NCBI GenBank assembly: GCA_025352845.1 | Contig: JANXSC010000425.1 | Location: 1-10,108 of the forward strand | Direction: 5' to 3' | Length of the DNA stretch: 10,108 nucleotides | Source: Opitutaceae bacterium | Lineage (GTDB): Bacteria; Verrucomicrobiota; Verrucomicrobiia; Opitutales; Opitutaceae | Part shown: positions 1 to 6,298 of the stretch, in pieces | Numbering within the stretch: position 1 is the stretch's first letter | Layout: every line of letters begins with the position of its first letter | Program-made: the position numbers and the translations under genes | The notes under the pieces: generated by a model | Told to the model about the DNA's origin: nothing | What the model saw: only the letters and a program-made list of their open reading frames with translations | The model's database searches: none

Positions 1-2006
1 CTGAAAAACTTGGTGTCGCCGCGCAGAAAGGCCGCAGAGACGGACTCCTCCGCGTGGCGCGAGAGCGCGACTTCCTGCGTATAGCTGGTCGCCTTGTTCT
101 CGGTGAAGTAACCGGGATTGTTGATGTAGACGTCCCACAGGGCCTGGTTGCTTGTCCACTCGATGCTTGGAAATCCATAGGGCGCGGTGCGCGCGGTGTA
201 GCTGCGATCGAGGATTGCGAGCGCGCGATCGTCAGCGGTGTTGGCGATGCGGTCCTGGCCGACGAAGGTCAGCGTGGGGTTGGTGTTGCGCGTGTCGCGG
301 AGCTGCCGGCGGACATCAAGGCCGGACTTGAGCGTCAGCGGCACGGCGCCGAAAAAGCTGCGGCGCAGGTTCGCGAAGGCGGTCTGCTGCCGGTCCATGG
401 TCTGAAACGCATTCGTGCTGGCGGTGTTCAGCAGGTAGCCGTCGAGCCTGTAGGGATCGACGGGCGCGCCCGTGGTGCCGTCGGTGACGGTGATTTTGTT
501 CGGCCGCAGGTAGAAGATGTCGTCGAACGAGACGGTGACGTTCTGGCGGCGCGCGATGGAATTGAAAAAATTCCCGTTGGTCGCGTCCTTGCGCCAGCGC
601 ATCGACTGCGAGACGCCAGCGCCCGCCTCGGACTGCCAGATCGGGCCGTTGTGGCGGTAGGTGAACGACGGCATGTAGAGATTGCCGCCGAGGCCGTTGA
701 TCGTGTTGTTGATTCGCACCTCGCCGGCACCGGCGAAACCGCGGGTGGAGGTGGGCGAAAAATTTCCCGGTGCGACGCGGTTCACGAAGAAATTCAGCAC
801 GCGTTGCGTGAGTGCGAAATCGGAGAACGCCCATTGCAGCGAAACGGAGAGCTGATCGCGGGGACCCAGTTGAAAATCGAGCGTCGCGCCGAGGTTGGCG
901 GCCGTGACTAGCGCGCCGCCGTCGCGCACGGCGTAGTCGGTGAGGTAGGGCTTGTCGGCTGTGGTATCGGGAAAAGCGACGCCGTTGGTGACGGCGCCGA
1001 CGCCGCGCCACGAGCTCTGCGAGAGATTCTGCACGCGATAAAGCGTGGACGCGCCCGCCGAGATCGTAAACCCGAAGCGTTTGTTGACGGGCACGATGCC
1101 AGTGAACTCGAAGCCGGGCCGGATTTTCAAGGTCGGCTCGCGCGTGGGGCCAGGCGTGCGGTGCAGGCTGCGCTCATCGTCGCGCATCGAGACGAGGGCG
1201 CTGAAGCTGTAGAAAGGCTTCGCGCGCTCGAAGGCGTTCAGCGGCACCAGATTCACCGAGCCCGCGAGCGCGGCGCCGCTGCTCTCGGGCGTGGGCGTAT
1301 TGAGCACCTCGATGCGCGAGATGGTGTTGATCGCGATCTGGTGCAGGCCGACGGTGCGGACCGTGCCCGCGCCCGACGTCGCGAGGCTGAAGCCGCCGAC
1401 GGTAACCGGGACGTTTTCCGCCGGCACGCCGTCGAGCGAAACCTGAAACGGCTCGCCGCCGCCGCCGAGCGTCATGGAGACGCCGGGCAGGGATTTCAGC
1501 ACCTCGCCGACCTTGCTCTCGGCCGCGCCGCCGAACTCGTCGGCCGCGACCACGTGCATCTGGTTGGCCGCAAAACGCTGCGTGTTGATTGCGACGACGG
1601 CGTTGCCCATCTCCTTCGTCGAGGCGACGACGAACTCGCCGAGCTTGATCGCCTCGCCGGCGGCGGGCGCGCGCCGGGGCGCACCCAAGCTGAAATCCAC
1701 CAGCGCCGTCTCGCCCTCAGCGACGATCACGGGCAGGGTCTGCGCGGCGACGCCGGTGCGAAACGCCTGCACGCGCGCGGTGCCGGCGGGGACATTGCCG
1801 AGGCGGTAGCGGCCGGTGGCGTCGGTGAACGTCTCGAGCGCCGTGCCCTCGACGGTGATGCGGGCCAGCTCGAGGTATTCACCGGTGGCGGGATTGAAGA
1901 CGCGGCCCTCGACGGTGCCGGTGGCGGAGGATTGCGCGTGGACTGAAACGTGACCGGCTAGCGCAAGCAGCATGGACGCGAGCAGACGGAGGCGTGGGAT
2001 TTTCAT
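1..2006 (-). CDS. TonB-dependent receptor without STN domain (TBDR-B), 3' end outside window
   Basis: Outer-membrane TonB-dependent receptor, predicted to import a ligand using TonB/ExbBD energy. The reading frame is open from the ATG at 2006 to the left edge, giving 668 residues with no stop; the rest of the barrel lies outside. Residues 1-24 form a signal peptide ending in VHA before Gln25. Residues about 28-105 are a carboxypeptidase-regulatory-like beta-sandwich (EGRVFNPATGEYLE, then LETFTDATGRYRLGNVPAG). A TonB-box-like segment (KLGEFVVAST) near 120 is followed by the plug (VGEVLKSLPGV, RIEVLNTPTPESSGAALAG) and then barrel strands, including FDDIFYLRPN and TDGTTGAPVDP. It is clearly paralogous to the receptor at 6299-9673 but lacks that protein's STN domain. 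It starts 51 bases after the FecR-LamG stop codon, so co-transcription is likely. I see no clear Shine-Dalgarno sequence. The substrate cannot be told from sequence. Confidence 0.92.
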   Translation of the reverse strand, partial: MKIPRLRLLASMLLALAGHVSVHAQSSATGTVEGRVFNPATGEYLELARITVEGTALETFTDATGRYRLGNVPAGTARVQAFRTGVAAQTLPVIVAEGETALVDFSLGAPRRAPAAGEAIKLGEFVVASTKEMGNAVVAINTQRFAANQMHVVAADEFGGAAESKVGEVLKSLPGVSMTLGGGGEPFQVSLDGVPAENVPVTVGGFSLATSGAGTVRTVGLHQIAINTISRIEVLNTPTPESSGAALAGSVNLVPLNAFERAKPFYSFSALVSMRDDERSLHRTPGPTREPTLKIRPGFEFTGIVPVNKRFGFTISAGASTLYRVQNLSQSSWRGVGAVTNGVAFPDTTADKPYLTDYAVRDGGALVTAANLGATLDFQLGPRDQLSVSLQWAFSDFALTQRVLNFFVNRVAPGNFSPTSTRGFAGAGEVRINNTINGLGGNLYMPSFTYRHNGPIWQSEAGAGVSQSMRWRKDATNGNFFNSIARRQNVTVSFDDIFYLRPNKITVTDGTTGAPVDPYRLDGYLLNTASTNAFQTMDRQQTAFANLRRSFFGAVPLTLKSGLDVRRQLRDTRNTNPTLTFVGQDRIANTADDRALAILDRSYTARTAPYGFPSIEWTSNQALWDVYINNPGYFTENKATSYTQEVALSRHAEESVSAAFLRGDTKFF

Positions 2007-2057
2007 TTGAGGTGGGGTAAGAACTGCGGCCGTGCGGACCGGCGGAGGTGGGGCGAG

Positions 2058-3674
2058 CTACTCCGGCCGGCCGGCCTCATACATCGCGCGGATCTCGTCG
2101 GCGCCGAGGACCGCCGAGTGGATGGAAAATTCGTCGATGCGACCGTTGAGATTGCGGATCGGAAAACCGTAAATCTCGAGCGGCAGGCCCCAGTTGCCGA
2201 TCTCCGCCGCGCCAAACGTAATCGGATGACTCGGCTGGTGCCCGGCCGGAATCAGGCGGCTCACCTCGGCGCCGTCCGCATAATGAATGCCCTCGCCGGT
2301 GGCGCGATCGTAGGTGACGGCGAGGTGCCGCCAGCGCCCGGTGGATTTTTGCTCGAAGAGCGGGGGCGATTCATAAACGAAACGCCGTAGCTTCCGGTCG
2401 CCATCCTCGTAGGCGATCGCGAACCGGACCTGGCCGTTGCGATAAATCTGCCAGTGGGGTTCGCCCGGCTCGAAGCCGTCGGTGAGCAGCAACGCGTTCA
2501 ATTGGCGGTCGAGGCCGTCCACACGAACCCAGCAGGCGAGCGTCACGGCTTGAAACTGTCCGTCGATCTGGAGGCGCACGCGATCGCCGGGGCGCTTGAA
2601 CTCCAGCGCCGGTTTCTCCGCCCAACGGCCCTGTGTCCACTGCGCGCCGACCGCGCCACCGTCGCGCGAGGGATCGGCGGGCAGCGCGGCGTTGCGCACG
2701 AGGCGGCCGGCGGTCTCGGCGGGCTCCATCGCGTAGTAGGCGAGCAGCCGCGGATCGCGGCGCTGGGCGGCGGAAAACTCGCGCCACCGTTCGTAACGCG
2801 AGCGATCCCGTTCGCGGCCCAAATCGCGCAGGCGGTCGACACTCGGAAAATCCTGCGACCGGACGGAAGCGAGGCGGGCCACGGTCGCGCCGCGCTGCTC
2901 GAGGCCCTGGCCCCCGGTGAGGTTGAGTTGCGCGCCGTGATCGGGATGGGCCACGACCTCGCCGGAAAACACCTGCACGCGTGCGCCCGCGGTGGCGCGA
3001 TCCACCTCGACGCCGAACTCGGTGCCGAGGTCCACGAGCTTCATCCCGGGCGTGAGCAGCTCGAAGCCGCGCGCGGCCGGGGGCACGCGCACGCGGGCCT
3101 TGCCGTGGCGGCAGATGGCGCGCCACGGCGAGACGAGTTCGAGTTCGGCGGGGCCCTCAAGCAGCAGCACCGCGCCGCTGAAAAATTCGATCTGCGCCAC
3201 GCCGCGCTTGAGCACGAGCGGGCCGGCGCGCAGCGAGTCGCCGCGCCGCACGGTGGCCGTCTCGCCCGCCCACTCGGCATCGACGGCTTGCGCGAGCACG
3301 GCGAGACCGCGGTCCGTCTGCTCGGCGCGGGCGGAGGCGGACGGCGCGGCGGGCGAAGCGAAATAACCCGCGCCCGCGCCGAGCAGCGCGATCACCGCGG
3401 CGGCGATCGCCACGAGCGTCGAGCGCCACGAGCGCTGCGGGCGACGGGCCGGCACGGTCGGCGCCCCCGTCTGCCAGGCCTGCGTCAGCGCATCGTCGCG
3501 CCCGGCCCAGTCGCGCAGCGCGGAGTCGAGGGCGGCGGCGCGCCGCCAAGCGCGGCGCGCGGCTGGATCGTTGCGCAGCGCGGATTCGAGCGCCGCGGTC
3601 TCGGCGGGCGTGGGCGTGCCGTGGAGTTGCGCCTCGATCAGGCGGGCGAGTTCGGCGGCGGGCAGTTGGCTCAT
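2058..3674 (-). CDS. FecR-LamG membrane protein, probable anti-sigma regulator
   Basis: A 538-residue protein predicted to span the inner membrane once and to control the sigma factor encoded just upstream. Residues 1-75 form a short helical cytoplasmic part (AELARLIEAQLHG, ALRNDPAARRAWRR). Residues about 85-106 are one hydrophobic segment (STLVAIAAAVIALLGAGAGY). Residues about 138-245 match a FecR domain (VRRGDSLRAG, LVDLGTEFGVEV, VQVFSGEVVAHP). Residues about 310-530 match a concanavalin/LamG-like domain (LLAYYAMEP, VTLACWVRVDGL, GRWRHLAVTYDRATG, NGRIDEFSIHSAVL). FecR-LamG fusions next to such sigma factors are familiar from Planctomycetes and Verrucomicrobia; the LamG ligand is unknown. 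The start at 3674 is chosen because it overlaps the sigma stop as ATGA and has a strong ribosome binding site; an upstream in-frame start at 3707 has neither. No zinc-finger anti-sigma motif is seen, so the anti-sigma role rests on context. Confidence 0.9.
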   Translation of the reverse strand: MSQLPAAELARLIEAQLHGTPTPAETAALESALRNDPAARRAWRRAAALDSALRDWAGRDDALTQAWQTGAPTVPARRPQRSWRSTLVAIAAAVIALLGAGAGYFASPAAPSASARAEQTDRGLAVLAQAVDAEWAGETATVRRGDSLRAGPLVLKRGVAQIEFFSGAVLLLEGPAELELVSPWRAICRHGKARVRVPPAARGFELLTPGMKLVDLGTEFGVEVDRATAGARVQVFSGEVVAHPDHGAQLNLTGGQGLEQRGATVARLASVRSQDFPSVDRLRDLGRERDRSRYERWREFSAAQRRDPRLLAYYAMEPAETAGRLVRNAALPADPSRDGGAVGAQWTQGRWAEKPALEFKRPGDRVRLQIDGQFQAVTLACWVRVDGLDRQLNALLLTDGFEPGEPHWQIYRNGQVRFAIAYEDGDRKLRRFVYESPPLFEQKSTGRWRHLAVTYDRATGEGIHYADGAEVSRLIPAGHQPSHPITFGAAEIGNWGLPLEIYGFPIRNLNGRIDEFSIHSAVLGADEIRAMYEAGRPE

Positions 3675-4219
3675 GCGATGTCCTCCTTTAGTTCGGCGCG
3701 GATGCAATCGAGCAGGCGGGCGCGCAGGCGCTGGATGGTTTTATAGTAGCCCTGCACGCTCTTGCCGGCCTGCGCGGCAACCTCGTGGAATTTCACGCCG
3801 GGTTGGTAGGAGAGCCGGAGGAGTTCGCGCGACGCGTCGTCGAGTTTGCCGAGGCAGCCTTCGAGCGCGGCGCGTTCGCGGGCGAGGGCCTCGGGCTCGG
3901 CGGCGGCCTCGTCGGCGATGAGGTCAAGCACCTCCGGGGAAAACACGAGCCGGTCGCGGCTGCGCGCGCGCAGGTGCTTGAGCGCCTCGAACCGCGCGAT
4001 GGCCGCCGCCCACGCCATGAAGTTTGTCCCGCGCTCGAACTGCGAAAATTTCCGCCACGCGACAAGGCTGGTCTGCTGCATGACCTCATCGACATCGTCC
4101 CACGCCGGGAGGAGCACGCGCAGGAACCCGCGCAGGTGCGGTTCGTGCGCGACGAGGAGGCGCACGAAATCCTCGTAGGGCGCGGTGGCATCGCTGGCGG
4201 GATCGGTCGGGGCGGGCAT
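3671..4219 (-). CDS. ECF sigma factor, Rhodopirellula/Verrucomicrobium type
   Basis: A 182-residue sigma-70 family factor that would direct RNA polymerase to a small regulon. Region 2 covers about residues 15-85 (YEDFVRLLVAHEPHLRGFLR, DDVDEVMQQTSLVAWRKFSQF, NFMAWAAAIARFEALKHLR). Region 4 covers about 115-175 (LEGCLGKLDDASRELLRLSY, VKFHEVAAQAGKSVQGYYKT, then IQRLRARLLDCI). The FxxGTNFMAWAAAIARFE signature and the DxVDEVMQQ motif are those of the planctomycete/verrucomicrobial ECF family, not of FecI. Its last codons contain the ribosome binding site of the FecR-LamG gene, and its TGA overlaps that gene's ATG, so the two products should be made together. The start is uncertain. The ATG at 4219 is preferred because the 81 bases before it have codon use unlike the rest of the gene. 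An in-frame ATG at 4300, only one base after the fecR stop, would give 209 residues. Confidence 0.9.
   Translation of the reverse strand: MPAPTDPASDATAPYEDFVRLLVAHEPHLRGFLRVLLPAWDDVDEVMQQTSLVAWRKFSQFERGTNFMAWAAAIARFEALKHLRARSRDRLVFSPEVLDLIADEAAAEPEALARERAALEGCLGKLDDASRELLRLSYQPGVKFHEVAAQAGKSVQGYYKTIQRLRARLLDCIRAELKEDIA
3681..3689 (-). promoter_or_regulatory. Strong ribosome binding site of the FecR-LamG gene
   Basis: On the minus strand AAAGGAGGA lies 7 bases before the ATG at 3674 and inside the last codons of the sigma gene (coding for Lys-Glu-Asp). It is the only near-perfect Shine-Dalgarno sequence I find in front of a gene in this window. It settles the start of FecR-LamG and indicates translational coupling to the sigma factor. 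Confidence 0.85.
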
Positions 4220-4301
4220 GGGGCGGGGGAAACTTACCTTAAGACCGCAAAACCACCGCAGATTGGACACGTTTTCTCCGCGGGCGAACACCCCGGCCAT
4301 T

Positions 4302-5384
4302 TCATCTGATCGCCATCAAACGGGTCAGTCCGGAGGAGTGGGTTTCGGCCCGCACGCCCACGCCCGCCTCGAGCAGCCGCAGGAAGCCCTCGAGGTTGTC
4401 GGCGCGGATCACACCCGTGAGCGTGCGCTGGCGCAGCACGGGATCGGCGAGCGCGAGCTGGTGCGCATTGTGGCGGTTGAAGGCCGCGACGACCTCGTCC
4501 AGCGGCGTGTTGTTGAACACGAGGCGCGTGCCCTGCCAGCCGAGCGCCGCGTCGATCTCGGCCGGCGCGAGCGCGCCGATCGCGATGGGGGCCGAGACAT
4601 CCGCCGCCGCCGCGATGATCGCGCGCTGGCCGGCGACGAGCGAAGGAGCGAGCGTTTCCAATTCCGGGGCGATGGGGCCCGGAGTGGCGGCGGCGGCCGG
4701 GCGGTCGATCCGGATTTTCCCCTCGGTGACAAGCACCTCCACGGCATCGCCGCCGAGCCGGACGTTGAACGCCGTGCCGACCGCGCGCACCATCACCGCG
4801 CCCACGGCGACAAGAAACGGGCGTGCGGAATTTTTCGCCACCGTAAAATGGGCCTCGCCCCGCACGAGCCGCACGCGGCGCTCGCCGGGCGTGAAGTCGG
4901 TTTCGATCTGGCTGTCGCCGTTAAGCGTCGCGACCGAGCCGTCGGGCAGCGTCAGGCGGCGCGCGGTGCTGTCGAGCACCTGCACCGCCGTGGGCACCGC
5001 CGCGAGCGGGACGCGCGATGCGGGCGAAGTCCCGGGTCGCCCGGAAAAAAACATCAACGCAACGGCCGCGGCGGCGGCCGCTCCGAAGGCGAATCCGCGC
5101 GTGCGCCGGCGCGCCCGCCGGGCGCGCGCCCGCGCGAATACGTCGTCAGCCAGCGCCGTCATGCCCTCGACGGCGGCCAGTTGATCGAGCGTGCGCCACG
5201 CGCCGCCGAGGCGCGCGAACTCCGCGGCGTGCCGGCGGTCCGCCGCGCACCACGCGGCCAGTTTTTTTTCCTCCGCCGCACCGAACCCGTGATCGCGGCG
5301 CACGACCCAGTCGGCCGCCGCGCGCGCGATCGGCGCGGGTGCGGCCGGCGGCACCGGATCCTCGGCGTGAGAGTCAGGCGACAT
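4302..5384 (-). CDS. FecR family anti-sigma/signal transducer
   Basis: A 360-residue FecR-type inner-membrane regulator that would receive the signal from an STN-bearing receptor and control the FecI-like sigma factor encoded upstream. Residues about 19-62 are the cytoplasmic DUF4880-like part (AAADWVVRRDHGF, KKLAAWCAADRRHAAEFARL). Residues about 97-115 are a single membrane segment (GFAFGAAAAAAVALMFF). Residues about 135-225 form the FecR domain (RLTLPDGSVATLNGDSQIET, RRVRLVRGEAHFTVAKNSARPF, VRAVGTAFNVR). Residues about 283-345 form the usual C-terminal STN-like region (LVFNNTPLDEVVAAFNRHN, GVIRADNLEGFLRLLEAG). The length is normal for the family. The ATG at 5384 is the first methionine before the conserved N-terminal helix; the frame is open further upstream but there it only shadows the sigma gene. 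No Shine-Dalgarno sequence precedes it. The start lies 3 bases beyond the inverted-repeat element at 5388-5481. Confidence 0.93.
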   Translation of the reverse strand: MSPDSHAEDPVPPAAPAPIARAAADWVVRRDHGFGAAEEKKLAAWCAADRRHAAEFARLGGAWRTLDQLAAVEGMTALADDVFARARARRARRRTRGFAFGAAAAAAVALMFFSGRPGTSPASRVPLAAVPTAVQVLDSTARRLTLPDGSVATLNGDSQIETDFTPGERRVRLVRGEAHFTVAKNSARPFLVAVGAVMVRAVGTAFNVRLGGDAVEVLVTEGKIRIDRPAAAATPGPIAPELETLAPSLVAGQRAIIAAAADVSAPIAIGALAPAEIDAALGWQGTRLVFNNTPLDEVVAAFNRHNAHQLALADPVLRQRTLTGVIRADNLEGFLRLLEAGVGVRAETHSSGLTRLMAIR

Positions 5385-5387
5385 GAC

Positions 5388-5481
5388 TAGGGCGTGTGGG
5401 CAAATTCGGTTTGCGGTCGGCCAGCGCGCTGGCCGACGCGAACCGAAGAAGGTGAAATTGGCATGGTGCAAACACGCCCTA
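5388..5481. repeat. MITE-like inverted-repeat element with TA ends
   Basis: A 94-base element with perfect 10-base terminal inverted repeats: TAGGGCGTGT at 5388-5397 and ACACGCCCTA at 5472-5481. Nested inside are TTCGGTT at 5405-5411 against AACCGAA at 5441-5447, and a perfect 22-base palindrome at 5416-5437 with half-site GTCGGCCAGCG. It fills almost the whole gap between the sigma and fecR genes. The first TAG read on the minus strand is the sigma stop codon, and the far end is 3 bases from the fecR ATG. The TA at both ends would fit a TA target duplication, as made by IS630/Tc1-mariner-type transposases. No transposase gene is in the window. There is no T-run after the hairpin, so it does not look like an intrinsic terminator, though the folded RNA could affect expression of fecR. 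Family membership is inference. Confidence 0.7.
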
Positions 5482-6033
5482 CGAGCGCGGGCCGACGCCG
5501 CGGGCGCGCAGAAAATCCGCACAGCGCCGCGTGCCCTTGGCGGCGAGCGCCTCGACCGTGTGCTCGGCGATGCCGAGCAGCGCGGCGATTTCCCTTTGCG
5601 GGAGGCCCTTGATTTTGCGGAGCAGCAGCACTTCGCGGCAGCGCTCGGGCAGCGCGCGAATCGCCTCCGCCAGCAGCGCCAGCTCCTGCCGCCGGCAGAC
5701 AAACTCGACGACATCGGAGCCGGCGTCGAGCGCGGGCAGCGCGGCGTGGTCCGTCACGGGCACGAGTTCGGCGCGGCCCCGGCGCTGGATAAAATCGCGC
5801 ACGGCGTTGCGCGCGATCGCGAAGAGGAGCGGCTTCGGCGCGCGCACGGTCGCGGTGCGGCGCGCGCGCAGGATGCGCGCGAAACACTCCTGCACGAGAT
5901 CGTCCACGTCGGCGAGCGAGGGCAGCGAACGGCGCAGGTAGGAGCGCAGCGGCGCCTCGTGCGGCTGCACCTCCTCGGCAAACCAGCGCGCCTGATCGGT
6001 GCGGTCGAGGGATTTCGAAGGGAAGGGGTTCAC
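5479..6033 (-). CDS. FecI-like ECF sigma factor
   Basis: An ECF sigma-70 factor of about 184 residues, the probable partner of the FecR protein encoded directly after it. Region 2 covers about residues 25-85 (PLRSYLRRSLPSLADVDDLV, QECFARILRAR, KPLLFAIARNAVRDFIQRR). Region 4 covers about 118-170 (LLAEAIRALPERCREVLLL, IKGLPQREIAALLGIAEHTV, EALAAKGTRRCADFL). These fit FecI-type factors and differ from the second sigma factor at 3671-4219. The start is uncertain. The GTG at 6033 gives a normal family length. In-frame ATGs at 6126 and 6183 would add 31 or 50 residues, but those codons include AGG, AGA, CGA, GGA and TTG, which are rare elsewhere here, and pass through a perfect hairpin. No start has a good ribosome binding site. 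The TAG stop is formed by the first bases of the inverted-repeat element. Confidence 0.88.
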   Translation of the reverse strand: MNPFPSKSLDRTDQARWFAEEVQPHEAPLRSYLRRSLPSLADVDDLVQECFARILRARRTATVRAPKPLLFAIARNAVRDFIQRRGRAELVPVTDHAALPALDAGSDVVEFVCRRQELALLAEAIRALPERCREVLLLRKIKGLPQREIAALLGIAEHTVEALAAKGTRRCADFLRARGVGPRS

Positions 6034-6298
6034 GGGGAAGGCGCGGCGAAAGCCAACGGGACACGCACCCGCGATTCTGCACCTGTGAATTCCTTGTCGA
6101 ATCAAATTCCCAGCGAAGCGACGCATCGGCGGCGGTTGAAAAACCGCCGCCCCGTCGGGCCAGGTGGTTGCGAGGGAGAACATCTCAGTGGGGAGTCGGG
6201 TGGTCGGCGACGGTCGGAGCCGGGGTTTGCCGCGTAATCAAGCAGCCCGAGACAGGAAACCGGATGGCGATCACGAGAAATGTGCGGTCACGCCGGAC
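6034..6298. other. Intergenic region between TBDR-A and the FecI-like sigma gene
   Basis: These 265 bases separate the TBDR-A stop from the preferred sigma start, enough room for the sigma gene to have its own promoter. I see no intrinsic terminator (no stem followed by a T-run) after TBDR-A and no convincing consensus promoter. TTGATT at 6105-6100 on the minus strand resembles a -35 box but lacks a well-spaced -10 box. A perfect hairpin lies at 6128-6151. If the sigma gene starts at 6126 or 6183, part of this region is coding. Confidence 0.5.
6128..6151. repeat. Perfect 10-bp inverted repeat with 4-base loop
   Basis: GGCGGCGGTT and AACCGCCGCC face each other around a 4-base loop, GAAA on the plus strand and TTTC on the minus strand. 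The plus-strand form has a GNRA-type tetraloop. No T-run follows on either strand, so a terminator is not supported. It lies in the probable leader of the FecI-like sigma gene, one base before an alternative ATG at 6126. It may be a genome-dispersed palindrome or an RNA control element; the sequence alone does not decide. Confidence 0.7.

Noticed and set aside
2454..3746. Plus-strand open frame of 430 codons opposite FecR-LamG
   Set aside because: Antisense to clear FecR and LamG domains; low-complexity Arg/Ala/Gly translation without a motif.
4185..5390. Plus-strand open frame of 401 codons opposite fecR
   Set aside because: Mirror frame of the FecR gene with no family features.
5388..5481. 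Intrinsic terminator between sigma and fecR
   Set aside because: The hairpin is strong but no T-run follows it on either strand, and ending transcription between a sigma factor and its FecR partner would be unusual.
5385..5714. Upstream extension of the fecR reading frame to 5714
   Set aside because: The extra codons run through the inverted-repeat element and the sigma gene in another frame; FecR homology begins only after the ATG at 5384.
6230..6298. Cobalamin riboswitch downstream of TBDR-A
   Set aside because: GC-rich fragments superficially resemble parts of the element, but no B12 box or ordered set of core motifs is present.
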